A stretch of 64,000 nt of DNA from Citrobacter arsenatis (GCF_004353845.1 NZ_CP037864.1:682001-746000); one strand, 5' to 3'. Shown: positions 32,424-41,249, numbered from the stretch's first letter. Numbers and translations are program-made. The notes: generated by a model from the sequence alone, not told the origin.

Positions 32424-32838
32424 TTTACCAGCAGCATTTCAGATTGAAAAACGCGCCCACGCCTTTCCGTGGAGTGAAAAAACATTTGCCAGCAACCAGG
32501 GCGATCGCTACCTCAATTTTCAGTTGAGGGTTGACGACGTGATGGCCGCCTTTGCGATTACGCAGGTCGTGCTGGATGAAGCTACGCTGTTCAATATTGC
32601 CGTCGATCCTGACTTTCAGCGCCGGGGCCTGGGGCGTGACCTGCTGGAGCACCTGATCGATGAGCTGGAAACGCGTGGCATTTTGACGCTGTGGCTTGAG
32701 GTGCGCGCCTCAAATGCCGCCGCTATCGCGCTGTACGAAAGCTTAGGCTTTAACGAGGCGACGATCCGGCGCAATTACTATCCAACGGCCGATGGTCATG
32801 AAGACGCCATTATCATGGCATTGCCAATCAGCATGTAA
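32392..32838 (+). CDS. rimI: RimI, ribosomal protein S18 N-alpha-acetyltransferase
   Basis: 148-residue GNAT enzyme that acetylates the N-terminal alanine of S18. The acetyl-CoA motif is RRGLGRDLLEHL (about 76-87), and the catalytic tyrosine lies in ALYESLGF (about 112-119), followed by RRNYYPTADGHEDA. I chose the ATG at 32392 (MNTISSLE), inside holD, because it gives the K-12 protein length; an upstream in-frame ATG at 32335 would add 19 unrelated residues. Confidence 0.95.
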   Translation: MNTISSLEPTDLPAAFQIEKRAHAFPWSEKTFASNQGDRYLNFQLRVDDVMAAFAITQVVLDEATLFNIAVDPDFQRRGLGRDLLEHLIDELETRGILTLWLEVRASNAAAIALYESLGFNEATIRRNYYPTADGHEDAIIMALPISM

Positions 32839-32852
32839 GACAAGGTGTAATG

Positions 32853-33533
32853 ATGAAGAAGTGGGACTGGATTTTCTTTGATGCCGACGAAACGCTGTTT
32901 ACGTTTGACTCGTTTACCGGCTTACAGCGGATGTTTCTTGACTATAGCATTACCTTTACCGCTGAAGATTTCCAGGACTACCAGGCTGTGAATAAACCGC
33001 TGTGGGTGGATTATCAAAACGGCGCGATTACCTCATTACAACTGCAGCATGCCCGTTTCCAGAGCTGGGCTGAACGCCTGAAGGTAGAGCCAGGCCAGCT
33101 TAATGACGCATTCATTAATGCGATGGCGGAGATTTGCTCGCCGTTGCCAGGGGCGGTTTCTCTGCTCAATGCGATTCGGGGTAAAACGAAAATCGGCATC
33201 ATTACTAACGGCTTTACGGCGTTGCAGCAAATCCGCCTTGAGCGGACGGGGCTGCGCGACTATTTTGACCTGCTGGTGATTTCTGAGCAGGTTGGCGTGG
33301 CAAAACCCGATCCCCGTATTTTTGACCATGCGCTGGAACAGGCGGGCAATCCTGACCGTTCCCGCGTGCTGATGGTGGGCGACACCGCAGAATCCGATAT
33401 TCTTGGCGGTATTAACGCCGGCCTATTCACTTGCTGGCTAAATACGCACCACCGCGAGCAGCCAGCGGGCATTCAGCCGACCTGGACCGTAGCGTCATTA
33501 AACGAACTGGAGCAGCTCTTGTGTAAACACTGA
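32853..33533 (+). CDS. yjjG: YjjG, HAD-family pyrimidine nucleotidase
   Basis: 226-residue haloacid-dehalogenase phosphatase. K-12 YjjG dephosphorylates UMP, dUMP, dTMP and toxic pyrimidine analogues. HAD motif I is FFDADETLF (nucleophile Asp at about 10), motif II IITNGF, motif III lysine in VGVAKPDP, and motif IV GDTAESDI. A helical cap domain lies at about 15-95. ATG 32853 is preferred over the adjacent ATG 32850 for spacing from AAGGTG; the two differ by one Met. It is cotranscribed with holD and rimI. Confidence 0.94.
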   Translation: MKKWDWIFFDADETLFTFDSFTGLQRMFLDYSITFTAEDFQDYQAVNKPLWVDYQNGAITSLQLQHARFQSWAERLKVEPGQLNDAFINAMAEICSPLPGAVSLLNAIRGKTKIGIITNGFTALQQIRLERTGLRDYFDLLVISEQVGVAKPDPRIFDHALEQAGNPDRSRVLMVGDTAESDILGGINAGLFTCWLNTHHREQPAGIQPTWTVASLNELEQLLCKH

Positions 33534-33625
33534 TTGCCTCCCCCCCGTTGATGGGTAAAATAGCCGCAATTTTTCGTATTCAACTTGCACGGCCCATTGC
33601 CGTGCTTACCTAAGAAGATTTGACT

Positions 33626-35215
33626 ATGACGTTGTCTCCTTATTTGCAAGAGGTGGCCAAACGCCGCACTTTTGCCATTATTTCTCACCCGGATGCCGGT
33701 AAAACGACAATTACTGAAAAGGTACTGTTATTCGGACAGGCGATTCAGACCGCCGGTACGGTAAAAGGCCGTGGCTCCAGCCAGCATGCCAAATCTGACT
33801 GGATGGAAATGGAAAAGCAGCGTGGTATCTCGATTACCACCTCCGTGATGCAGTTTCCGTATCATGACTGCCTGGTGAACCTGCTGGACACCCCGGGGCA
33901 CGAAGACTTCTCTGAAGATACTTACCGTACACTGACGGCGGTGGACTGCTGCCTGATGGTTATCGACGCAGCAAAAGGTGTTGAAGACAGGACCCGTAAG
34001 CTGATGGAAGTTACCCGTCTGCGCGATACGCCGATCCTGACCTTTATGAACAAACTCGACCGCGACATCCGTGACCCGATGGAGCTGCTGGATGAAGTTG
34101 AGAACGAGCTGAAAATCGGCTGTGCGCCGATCACCTGGCCGATTGGCTGCGGTAAGTTGTTCAAAGGAGTCTATCACTTATATAAAGACGAAACTTACCT
34201 GTACCAGACGGGTAAAGGCCACACCATTCAGGAAGTGCGTATTGTTAAAGGTCTGAACAACCCGGAGCTTGATGCTGCCGTGGGCGAAGACCTGGCGCAG
34301 CAGTTGCGCGACGAACTGGAGCTGGTGCAGGGCGCGTCTAACGAATTCGACCATGAGCTGTTCCTCGCAGGCGAAATCACCCCGGTCTTCTTCGGTACCG
34401 CGCTGGGTAACTTCGGCGTTGACCATATGCTGGACGGTTTAGTGGAGTGGGCACCTGCGCCGATGCCGCGTAAAACCGACACCCGTGTCGTTGAAGCTTC
34501 TGAAGAGAAGTTCACCGGCTTCGTGTTTAAAATTCAGGCCAATATGGATCCGAAACACCGCGACCGCGTGGCATTTATGCGCGTGGTGTCCGGCAAGTAC
34601 GAGAAAGGCATGAAAATGCGCCAGGTGCGCATTGGTAAAGACGTGGTTATCTCCGATGCGCTGACCTTTATGGCCGGTGACCGTTCTCACGTGGAAGAAG
34701 CGTATCCGGGCGATATTCTTGGTCTGCACAACCACGGCACTATTCAGATCGGCGATACCTTTACCCAGGGCGAAATGATGAAGTTCACTGGTATTCCGAA
34801 CTTCGCGCCGGAGCTGTTCCGTCGTATTCGCCTGAAGGATCCGCTGAAGCAGAAACAGCTGCTGAAAGGGCTGGTTCAGCTGTCAGAAGAGGGCGCAGTG
34901 CAGGTCTTCCGTCCAATCGCTAACAACGATCTGATCGTGGGCGCCGTCGGTGTGCTGCAGTTCGACGTGGTGGTCTCTCGTCTGAAGAGCGAATACAACG
35001 TCGAAGCGATTTATGAGTCGGTCAACGTAGCGACTGCGCGCTGGGTAGAGTGTTCAGACGTGAAGAAATTCGAAGAATTTAAGCGTAAAAACGAAATTCA
35101 GCTGGCGCTGGATGGCGGCGATAACCTCACCTATATCGCGCCGACCATGGTTAACCTGAATCTCACCCAGGAACGTTACCCTGACGTTCAGTTCCGCAAA
35201 ACGCGCGAACACTAA
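33626..35215 (+). CDS. prfC: PrfC, peptide chain release factor 3
   Basis: 529-residue translational GTPase that removes RF1/RF2 after peptide release. G motifs: G1 SHPDAGKTT (about 19-27), the switch I region ending ISITTS, G3 DTPGH (about 88-92) and G4 NKLD (about 142-145). Domains 2 and 3 follow, as in K-12. The start is the ATG at 33626 (MTLSPYLQ), preceded by AAGAAG; the in-frame ATG six bases earlier is less well placed. A hairpin after the stop codon is a likely terminator. Confidence 0.97.
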   Translation: MTLSPYLQEVAKRRTFAIISHPDAGKTTITEKVLLFGQAIQTAGTVKGRGSSQHAKSDWMEMEKQRGISITTSVMQFPYHDCLVNLLDTPGHEDFSEDTYRTLTAVDCCLMVIDAAKGVEDRTRKLMEVTRLRDTPILTFMNKLDRDIRDPMELLDEVENELKIGCAPITWPIGCGKLFKGVYHLYKDETYLYQTGKGHTIQEVRIVKGLNNPELDAAVGEDLAQQLRDELELVQGASNEFDHELFLAGEITPVFFGTALGNFGVDHMLDGLVEWAPAPMPRKTDTRVVEASEEKFTGFVFKIQANMDPKHRDRVAFMRVVSGKYEKGMKMRQVRIGKDVVISDALTFMAGDRSHVEEAYPGDILGLHNHGTIQIGDTFTQGEMMKFTGIPNFAPELFRRIRLKDPLKQKQLLKGLVQLSEEGAVQVFRPIANNDLIVGAVGVLQFDVVVSRLKSEYNVEAIYESVNVATARWVECSDVKKFEEFKRKNEIQLALDGGDNLTYIAPTMVNLNLTQERYPDVQFRKTREH

Positions 35216-35224
35216 TCGACCTTC

Positions 35225-35250
35225 CAGGGCACGGTATCCGCCGTGCCCTG
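35225..35250 (+). terminator. Hairpin after prfC
   Basis: CAGGGCACGG and CCGTGCCCTG form a perfect 10-bp stem with a six-base loop, nine bases after the prfC stop. Only short T-runs follow (CAACTTTCCC), so termination may be partial. Confidence 0.7.
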
Positions 35251-35523
35251 CAACTTTCCCTGTCTTTTAAATCCCTTGCGGAATGTTCTTAAAACCTCGC
35301 GTTTTTCTTTTGTTTGCCTGTTTTTTAGTCAGATCGGGCAGCGATCACGAAATCCTGAACTATATTTAACAATGTGATGACATAAATATCGGCGTTTAAT
35401 GCTTTTTAGGCTGCCTGTTGCAGCTTCTATTGCTGATATTTATTCCACTTACAAGATTAGTTGCTGGTTCCGACCGTTTAACGGTAGAGCCTGGCTTTTA
35501 GCAAAACATACAGGAATACATCG
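35251..35523 (+). promoter_or_regulatory. osmY upstream region
   Basis: Non-coding leader and promoter DNA. CTATATTT at 35360-35367 resembles the extended -10 of sigma-S promoters (CTATACT) and is my best candidate, giving a leader of about 150 bases. K-12 osmY is a standard RpoS-dependent, osmotically induced gene also affected by CRP, IHF and Lrp. Confidence 0.45.
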
Positions 35524-36141
35524 ATGACAATGACAGGACTTAAGATTTCTAAAACGCTGATGGCCGTGATGTTAACCTCCGCTGTTGCAACGAGTTCTGC
35601 TTATGCAGAAAACTCGACGGCAGATAAAGCGCAATCCGGTATCGAAAGTGCGGGGCAGAAAGTCGATAGCTCTATGAACAAAGTCGGTAATTTCATGGAT
35701 GACAGCACCATCACCGCGAAAGTAAAAGCCGCGCTGGTGGACCACGAAAGCATTAAGAGCACCGATATTTCCGTCAAAACCGATCAGAAGGTAGTAACGC
35801 TAAGCGGCTTTGTTGAAAGCCAGGCGCAGGCTGAAGAAGCAGTGAAAGTGGCGAAAGGCGTTGAGGGTGTGACCTCCGTCAGCGACAAACTGCACGTGCG
35901 TGATAGCAAAGACACCTCAGTAAAAGGCTATGCGGGCGATACGGCAATCACCAGTGAGGTAAAAGCCAAGCTGCTGGCCGATGACATCGTCCCTTCCCGC
36001 AAGGTGAAAGTTGAAACCACCGATGGCGTGGTACAGCTTTCGGGAACCGTTGAATCACAGGCTCAAAGCGATCGCGCTGAGAGTATCGCCAAAGCGATTG
36101 ACGGCGTGAAAAGCGTCAAAAACGATCTTAAAACTCACTAA
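35524..36141 (+). CDS. osmY: OsmY, periplasmic chaperone-like BON-domain protein
   Basis: 205-residue exported protein induced by osmotic stress and stationary phase, proposed to aid folding of autotransporters. The signal peptide (MTMTGLKISKTLMAVMLTSA, cut after SAYA near residue 28) is followed by two BON domains at about 57-122 and 136-203. Each has the pattern ITxxVKAxLxxD...GVVxLSGxVxSQAQ. It is four residues longer than K-12 OsmY, with a changed linker (STADKAQSGIES) before the first domain. It is monocistronic, with a hairpin after the stop. Confidence 0.96.
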   Translation: MTMTGLKISKTLMAVMLTSAVATSSAYAENSTADKAQSGIESAGQKVDSSMNKVGNFMDDSTITAKVKAALVDHESIKSTDISVKTDQKVVTLSGFVESQAQAEEAVKVAKGVEGVTSVSDKLHVRDSKDTSVKGYAGDTAITSEVKAKLLADDIVPSRKVKVETTDGVVQLSGTVESQAQSDRAESIAKAIDGVKSVKNDLKTH

Positions 36142-36156
36142 TTAGACTTAATTCGT

Positions 36157-36187
36157 CCTCCTGACGTTTGTCGGGAGGCGTGTTGTG
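36157..36187 (+). terminator. Terminator after osmY
   Basis: CCTCCTGAC and GTCGGGAGG pair (9 bp with one T-G) around GTTT, followed by a short T-rich tract (CGTGTTGTG). It lies 16 bases after the osmY stop. Confidence 0.65.
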
Positions 36188-36268
36188 CACCACACTGAAA
36201 ATATCGCCGATGGGCAGCCTGAGTGCTCATATCAAGCGGTGACATTAACTATGGTAAAGGAGAAGCGC

Positions 36269-36430
36269 ATGTTTCGATGGGGCATCATATTTCTGGTTAT
36301 CGCGTTAATTGCCGCTGCACTGGGTTTTGGTGGACTGGCGGGTACCGCTGCAGGCGCAGCGAAAATTGTTTTTGTGGTGGGGATCATTTTGTTCCTGGTC
36401 AGCCTGTTTACCGGGCGTAAACGACCCTAG
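36269..36430 (+). CDS. ytjA: YtjA, small DUF1328 membrane protein
   Basis: 53-residue hydrophobic protein with two membrane segments (about 5-24 and 29-48), the second followed by the basic tail GRKRP. It belongs to the DUF1328/YtjA family and is nearly identical to K-12 YtjA. The ATG at 36269 is preceded by AAAGGAGAAG, a strong ribosome site. Function is unknown. An ERIC element starts four bases after the stop codon. Confidence 0.92.
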   Translation: MFRWGIIFLVIALIAAALGFGGLAGTAAGAAKIVFVVGIILFLVSLFTGRKRP

Positions 36431-36433
36431 CCC

Positions 36434-36558
36434 ATCCCCTTTATTCTTCAAGCTACAGGGGCGTTGGCTGCGCGCGCTCACCCGAATCACTTACCAGCGT
36501 AAGCTCATCGGGACTCTCGCACTTGCCGTCTTCCTGTAACTCGAATTATTTTGGGGAT
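36434..36558. repeat. ERIC element between ytjA and yjjU
   Basis: About 125 bp bounded by ATCCCC (36434-36439) and GGGGAT (36553-36558). Inside are recognisable ERIC blocks: CTTCAAGCTACAGG near the left end, the central CTTACCAGCGTAAGCTC stem, and CTTGCCGTCTTCCTGTAACT then CGAATTATTTT near the right end. ERIC elements are non-autonomous 120-127-bp palindromic repeats of enteric genomes, transcribed with neighbouring genes. Confidence 0.85.
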
Positions 36559-36674
36559 TAACCGTAAAGATATCTTGCTACTCAGCCAGTCCATTGGACT
36601 GGCTTTTAAGGTTTTAGCGTCTGGCGATTTGCGTTACTTTGTTGCTCTATTACAAAAACAACAGGAAGGCAGAG

Positions 36675-37748
36675 GTGGGGCAGAGAATACCCGTTACGCT
36701 CGGTAATATCGCGCCGTTATCGTTACGTCCGTTCCAACCAGGCAGTGTGGCACTGGTGTGTGAGGGCGGCGGACAAAGAGGCATCTTCACCGCTGGCGTA
36801 CTGGATGAATTCATGCGCGCGCAGTTCAATCCCTTTGATCTCTTCTACGGGACGTCCGCCGGCGCGCAAAATCTTTCAGCTTATCTCTGTAATCAGCCTG
36901 GTTACGGCCGCAAAGTTATTATGCGATACACCACCCGACGCGAATTTTTTGACCCGGTGCGCTTTGTGCGCGGGGGAAACTTAATCGATCTCGACTGGCT
37001 GGTGGATTCAACCGCCTCCCAAATGCCGCTGGCAATGGATAATGCTGAGCGCCTGTTTGCCGCAGGGAAAGCGTTTTATATGTGCGCCTGTCGGGGCGAT
37101 GACTACACGCCGGGCTATTTCTCGCCGAACCGGCAAAACTGGCTCGATCTTATTCGTGCCTCCAGCGCGATTCCCGGGTTCTACCGCACAGGGGTTGCGC
37201 TGGATGGCGTGAACTATCTTGATGGGGGCGTCAGCGACGCCATCCCCGTGATGGAAGCAGCGAAGCAGGGGGCAAAAACGCTGGTGGTTATCCGCACCGT
37301 GCCTTCGCAAATGTACTACACCCCGCAGTGGTTTAAGCGAATGGAACGCTGGCTGGGCGAAAGCAGTCTGCAACCGCTATTGAACCTGGTTCAGCACCAT
37401 GAAGCCAGCTATCGTGCGATTCAGAGTTTTATTGAGAAGCCGCCGGGTAAGCTGCGTATCTTTGAAATCTATCCACCCAAACCGCTCCATAGCATGGCGT
37501 TGGGAAGCCGTATTCCGGCGCTGCGGGAAGATTACAAGACCGGACGCCTGTGTGGTCGTTACTTCCTGGCGACGGTCGGCAAACTGCTGGCGAAAAACGC
37601 GCCTCTGCCTCGTCAGACGCCGAAGATTGTGGTGCCGGGGCCGGTGGTGGTTCCTCCCACGCCGGTGGCCAACGATGCCCACGCACCGGTGGTGACCAAT
37701 GCGCCTCAGGCGAACGACGCTACGTTTAATAATGAGGATTTGGCGTGA
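36675..37748 (+). CDS. yjjU: YjjU, patatin-like phospholipase family protein
   Basis: 357-residue predicted serine lipid hydrolase. Patatin motifs are all present: oxyanion hole CEGGGQRGIFTAG (about 31-43), nucleophile GTSAG (about 59-63) and the catalytic Asp in LDGGVSDA (about 180-187). The C-terminal 60 residues form a Pro/Val-rich tail (VVPGPVVVPPTPVANDA) that is likely unstructured. I chose the GTG at 36675, after AGGAAGGCAGAG, since it gives the K-12 length; the ATG at 36639 lies further upstream. The stop overlaps the yjjV start, so the two are coupled. Substrate unknown. Confidence 0.92.
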   Translation: MGQRIPVTLGNIAPLSLRPFQPGSVALVCEGGGQRGIFTAGVLDEFMRAQFNPFDLFYGTSAGAQNLSAYLCNQPGYGRKVIMRYTTRREFFDPVRFVRGGNLIDLDWLVDSTASQMPLAMDNAERLFAAGKAFYMCACRGDDYTPGYFSPNRQNWLDLIRASSAIPGFYRTGVALDGVNYLDGGVSDAIPVMEAAKQGAKTLVVIRTVPSQMYYTPQWFKRMERWLGESSLQPLLNLVQHHEASYRAIQSFIEKPPGKLRIFEIYPPKPLHSMALGSRIPALREDYKTGRLCGRYFLATVGKLLAKNAPLPRQTPKIVVPGPVVVPPTPVANDAHAPVVTNAPQANDATFNNEDLA

Positions 37749-38521
37749 GTTATCGTTTTATCGATACGCATTGTCATTTTGATTTCCCGCCGTTTACCGG
37801 CGATGAATCTGCCAGCATTCAGCACGCGGCTGACGTCGGCGTGCAAGGTATTATCGTCCCGGCCATTCAGGCGGCGAATTTTTCCCGCGTACTGGCGTTA
37901 GCGGAAAATTATCCGCCGTTGTTTGCTGCTCTGGGGCTGCATCCCATTGTTATTGAACAACATGGCGATGACTGCCTGGACCAGTTGCAGCAGGCGCTGG
38001 ATAAGCGTCCGCAAAAGCTGGTGGCGGTAGGTGAGATTGGGCTCGATCTGTATCGGGACGATCCACAATTCGACAAACAGGAACGGGTGCTGGAATCGCA
38101 GCTTAAGCTGGCGAAGCGTTATGAACTGCCGGTGATCCTGCATTCGCGGCGCACTCATGACAAGCTGGCGATGCACCTGAAACGCCATGCTTTGCCGCGA
38201 ACCGGCGTGGTGCATGGGTTTTCCGGGAGCGTGCAGCAGGCCGAACGTTTTGTGCAGTTGGGATATAAAATTGGCGTGGGCGGCACCATTACCTATCCGC
38301 GCGCCAGCAAAACCCGCGAAGTGATGGCACAACTGCCGCTGGACTCGCTGCTGCTGGAAACCGACGCGCCGGATATGCCGCTCAACGGCTTTCAGGGACA
38401 GACCAACCGCCCGGAACAGGTGGTCAGGGTCTTTGACGTCTTATGCGAGCTGCGCCCGGAACCTGCGGACGTGATCGCTGACGCGCTGTATCGCAATACC
38501 ACGGCGTTGTTTAACGTGTGA
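37745..38521 (+). CDS. yjjV: YjjV, TatD-family metal-dependent hydrolase
   Basis: 258-residue TIM-barrel deoxyribonuclease-like protein of the TatD family. Metal ligands appear in DTHCHFD (about 7-13), VGEIGLD (about 95-101), HSR (about 133) and VVHGFSGS, with ETDAPDMP near 205. Start is the GTG at 37745, overlapping the yjjU stop (GTGA), so translation is coupled. K-12 YjjV is annotated as a putative DNase; its real substrate is unsure. A BIME array follows immediately. Confidence 0.93.
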   Translation: MSYRFIDTHCHFDFPPFTGDESASIQHAADVGVQGIIVPAIQAANFSRVLALAENYPPLFAALGLHPIVIEQHGDDCLDQLQQALDKRPQKLVAVGEIGLDLYRDDPQFDKQERVLESQLKLAKRYELPVILHSRRTHDKLAMHLKRHALPRTGVVHGFSGSVQQAERFVQLGYKIGVGGTITYPRASKTREVMAQLPLDSLLLETDAPDMPLNGFQGQTNRPEQVVRVFDVLCELRPEPADVIADALYRNTTALFNV

Positions 38522-38526
38522 TTGTT

Positions 38527-38852
38527 GGGCGCCGCCTTATCCGGCCTACAGAAGTGCGCGCCGTAGGCCTGATAAGCGAAGCGCATCAGGCATGTCTTCA
38601 CCGGGTGGTGGCTGCGCCTTATCCGGCCTACAAAAGTGCGCGCCGTAGGTCTGATAAGCGAAACATATCAGGCATATCTTCACCGGATGGCGGCTGCGCC
38701 TTATCCGGCCTACAGAAGTGTGCGCCGTAGGCCTGATAAGCGAAGCGCATCAGGCATATCTCCGCCGGATGGCGGCTGCGCCTGATCCGCCTACAGAAGT
38801 GCGCGCCGTAGCGCCGTAGGCCTGATAAGCGAAGCGCATCAGGCATGTCGTC
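38527..38852. repeat. Tandem BIME array, four 82-bp units
   Basis: The anchor (CC)GGCCTACA(G/A)AAGTG recurs at about 38541, 38623, 38705 and 38787, an exact 82-bp period. Each unit has two opposed REP arms: a GGATGGCGGCTGCGCC...ATCCGG arm and a GGCCTGATAAGCGAAGCGCATCAGGC arm. The last unit carries an extra duplication of GCGCCGTA. It fills the gap between convergent yjjV and yjjW. Confidence 0.9.
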
Positions 38853-38863
38853 GCATTCGGCAA

Positions 38864-39727
38864 TCACAGGTACAGCGCCGGGAAGAGCAAATTATCCACC
38901 CCGCGTTCACGCAACCTTTGCGCCAGTTGTTCGACATCCTGCGGCGTAGCACTCGGCCACGCCTTCGCTTCGCCGTATACCCCGTGCGCATGAAAGGCAT
39001 TCAGCCGCACTGGCACATTACCTGAACGTTTGATAAACGCCGCCAGCGCATCGATATGCTGTAGATAATCCACCTGACCAGGAATCACCAGCAGGCGCAG
39101 CTCCGCTAGTTTTCCCTGCCCGGATAAAAATGTAATGCTCTGTTTAATCAGCGTGTTATCGCGGCCAGTCAGCTGCTGATGGCACGCGCTGTCCCAGGCT
39201 TTTAAATCAAGCATCACGCCGTCGCACACCGGTAGCACTTTTTGCCAGCCGGTTTCGCTCAGCATGCCGTTACTGTCTACCATGCAGGTCAGGTGTTGTA
39301 GCTGAGGATCGGTTTTGATCGCGCTAAACAGCGCCACGATAAACGGCAACTGGGTGGTTGCTTCGCCGCCGCTGACCGTAATTCCCTCAATAAACAGCAC
39401 TGCCTTGCGAATATACTCCAGCACCTCCTCAACGCTCATGTTCTGCGCCATCGGTGTGGCCTGCTGGGGGCACATGTGCAGGCAGGTATCGCACTGCTGA
39501 CATATATCGGACTGCCACCAAACTTTCCCCGCGCTCAGGCTCAGCGCCTCATGCGGGCAATGCAGTACACACTCCCCGCAATCGTTGCAGCGTCCCATCG
39601 TCCACGGATTGTGGCAATTCTTACAACGCAGGTTGCATCCTTGCAGAAACAGAGCCAGGCGACTGCCCGGCCCGTCGACGCAGGAGAAAGGAATCAGCCT
39701 ACTTACTGAAGCGCATCTGCTGTTCAT
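38864..39727 (-). CDS. yjjW: YjjW, radical-SAM glycyl-radical-enzyme activase
   Basis: 287-residue activating enzyme that installs the glycyl radical on YjjI. The radical SAM cluster motif is CNLRCKNC (about 31-38), with GCN just before. It is followed by two ferredoxin-like four-cysteine groups, CNDCGECVLHC and CQQCDTCLHMC (about 48-90), typical of activases other than PflA. SAM-binding GGE appears in VSGGEATTQ. Its start overlaps the end of yjjI by 29 bp, so the pair is co-translated. Client and substrate are not established. Confidence 0.94.
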   Translation of the reverse strand: MNSRCASVSRLIPFSCVDGPGSRLALFLQGCNLRCKNCHNPWTMGRCNDCGECVLHCPHEALSLSAGKVWWQSDICQQCDTCLHMCPQQATPMAQNMSVEEVLEYIRKAVLFIEGITVSGGEATTQLPFIVALFSAIKTDPQLQHLTCMVDSNGMLSETGWQKVLPVCDGVMLDLKAWDSACHQQLTGRDNTLIKQSITFLSGQGKLAELRLLVIPGQVDYLQHIDALAAFIKRSGNVPVRLNAFHAHGVYGEAKAWPSATPQDVEQLAQRLRERGVDNLLFPALYL

Positions 39728-41249
39728 GGCTAATCACGCGAGGTTGTCGTTCCAGAATGCGCGTATTGCGCGCGGCTTCTTCGCCAAGCCAGGTGGTGTT
39801 GGTGCGTGAACCTGCGGCGCGATATTTTTCCAGATCCGACAGGCGCACCATATAGCCGGTGACGCGCACCAGATCGTTGCCGCTCACGTTGGCGGTAAAT
39901 TCGCGCATTCCGGCTTTAAACGCCCCGAGGCACAGTTGCACCAGCGCCTGAGGATTACGCTTGATGGTTTCATCCAGCGTGAGAATGTCGCTGATCCCGG
40001 CGTGATAAAACGCGTGATGCGGCGCGACGGTTTGCAGATGGGTGATCGGATCCGGCTCATCGCCGTAGGGCAGACGCGCGCCCGGCGTGGTGCCGATGTC
40101 GGAACTGATCCCCGACTGTGCATGCAGCATCGCACGCTGATTCCAGCCATATTTCACCGGGGTGCTTTCTACAAACTCCGCCAGTTGGGCGCTGATGCGA
40201 TAGCCGAGCTGATTGGCGAACGCATCTTGGCCGTAGCGAGCCTTCTGCCCCGCCTTATCGCACAGCAGATTCACTGCCTCCGCCAGGCCATACATGCCGA
40301 ACATTGGCACAAAACGTTCGGGATCAATCAACCCTTCCTGAGCGAGGAAGCTATTCTCAAAGAAATGTGATTTTTCATAGAGGAATTCACATCGTGAATC
40401 AATGATGGCGATTTGCTGTTGGCAATAGTGCGGTAGGGTGCGCGTAAAGAAGTCATCGACAGAGGTACTGCGCTCTGCGATGGCTTTCAGATTAAGCCTG
40501 ACCAGCGTGCTTCCGCCCCCGGCGAGCGGTAAAGAGTTGTAACAGCTGACGACGCCATACTGACCTTTTGTGAAAATTTTATCATTTTCAGGTCCGTTGG
40601 AAATATGCGGCTTACTGCACTCGCAGATATTTTGCGCCACGTTGAGCAGTAGATCGTCAGGTGTGATTTGCGGATCATAAATGAATGTCAGATTAGGCGA
40701 AACCTGCTTTAGCTCTGCATCTGCGCGTAAAATTGCACGCGTGACTGGCGTATCGGCGGGGCCGATATTGGCATGCATAAACGCGTCTGGTAGGGTTCTG
40801 TCGAGATAACGCCAGAAACGTTTTATTCGAATATCGATCTCTTCTTGTGTTAGAATTCTAACATACGGTTGCAACAGGACGTCGAGCTGACCGAGATAGA
40901 CCGGCATCGACGTCACTGACGGAACGTGGTGGTACAGGATGGTGAGTAAGGATAATGCGTCATCAAGATCGCTGGCGCCTTCCAGCTCCAACCACGATGA
41001 GCCATTAGCCAAAAAACGCGCATAGTCGGGTAAAACATAGCGCGGTTTGAACGGGGCGTGACCTTCGTACATATCGCAGATCACCCCGTCATCCAGCGCC
41101 TGGCGTGCCTGTGCAGGCAGCTGCGGATAAGGCAGCGCGTTTTCAGCCTCCAGCGCCAGAAAATGGCGTTTCTGCTCAGGGCTGAGCACCGGACTGGTCA
41201 CGATTTGTTGGCAACGCTGTTGCAGCGCGAGTTCGCTTGAAGTGGGCAT
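39699..41249 (-). CDS. yjjI: YjjI, glycyl-radical enzyme of unresolved function
   Basis: 516-residue anaerobic glycyl-radical protein, shorter than PFL. The radical site is G465 in VRVTGYM, 51 residues before the end, and the active-site cysteine is probably that of VSCYNSLPLAGGGS (about 236-249). I chose the ATG at 41249 (MPTSSE), which has GAAAGGAA upstream and gives the K-12 length; an in-frame ATG at 41336 would add 29 residues. The coding sequence contains a perfect DeoR operator at 40848-40863, equivalent to deoO1/P1. Reaction is unknown; the setting beside deo suggests deoxyribose or acetaldehyde metabolism, which is inference. Confidence 0.92.
   Translation of the reverse strand: MPTSSELALQQRCQQIVTSPVLSPEQKRHFLALEAENALPYPQLPAQARQALDDGVICDMYEGHAPFKPRYVLPDYARFLANGSSWLELEGASDLDDALSLLTILYHHVPSVTSMPVYLGQLDVLLQPYVRILTQEEIDIRIKRFWRYLDRTLPDAFMHANIGPADTPVTRAILRADAELKQVSPNLTFIYDPQITPDDLLLNVAQNICECSKPHISNGPENDKIFTKGQYGVVSCYNSLPLAGGGSTLVRLNLKAIAERSTSVDDFFTRTLPHYCQQQIAIIDSRCEFLYEKSHFFENSFLAQEGLIDPERFVPMFGMYGLAEAVNLLCDKAGQKARYGQDAFANQLGYRISAQLAEFVESTPVKYGWNQRAMLHAQSGISSDIGTTPGARLPYGDEPDPITHLQTVAPHHAFYHAGISDILTLDETIKRNPQALVQLCLGAFKAGMREFTANVSGNDLVRVTGYMVRLSDLEKYRAAGSRTNTTWLGEEAARNTRILERQPRVISHEQQMRFSK
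40848..40863. promoter_or_regulatory. DeoR operator deoO1 (deoP1), inside yjjI
   Basis: TGTTAGAATTCTAACA is the perfect 16-bp DeoR operator. It lies 601 bp upstream of the second operator, close to the 599 bp known for the E. coli deoP1-deoP2 pair, so DeoR could loop the DNA between them. P1 transcripts would start inside yjjI, antisense to it. Confidence 0.9.

Noticed and set aside
40560..40590. Third DeoR operator (OE) about 280 bp upstream of O1
   Set aside because: The expected place holds only TGAAAATTTTATCATTTTCA, a dyad-like sequence too far from the TGTTAGAATTCTAACA consensus to call.
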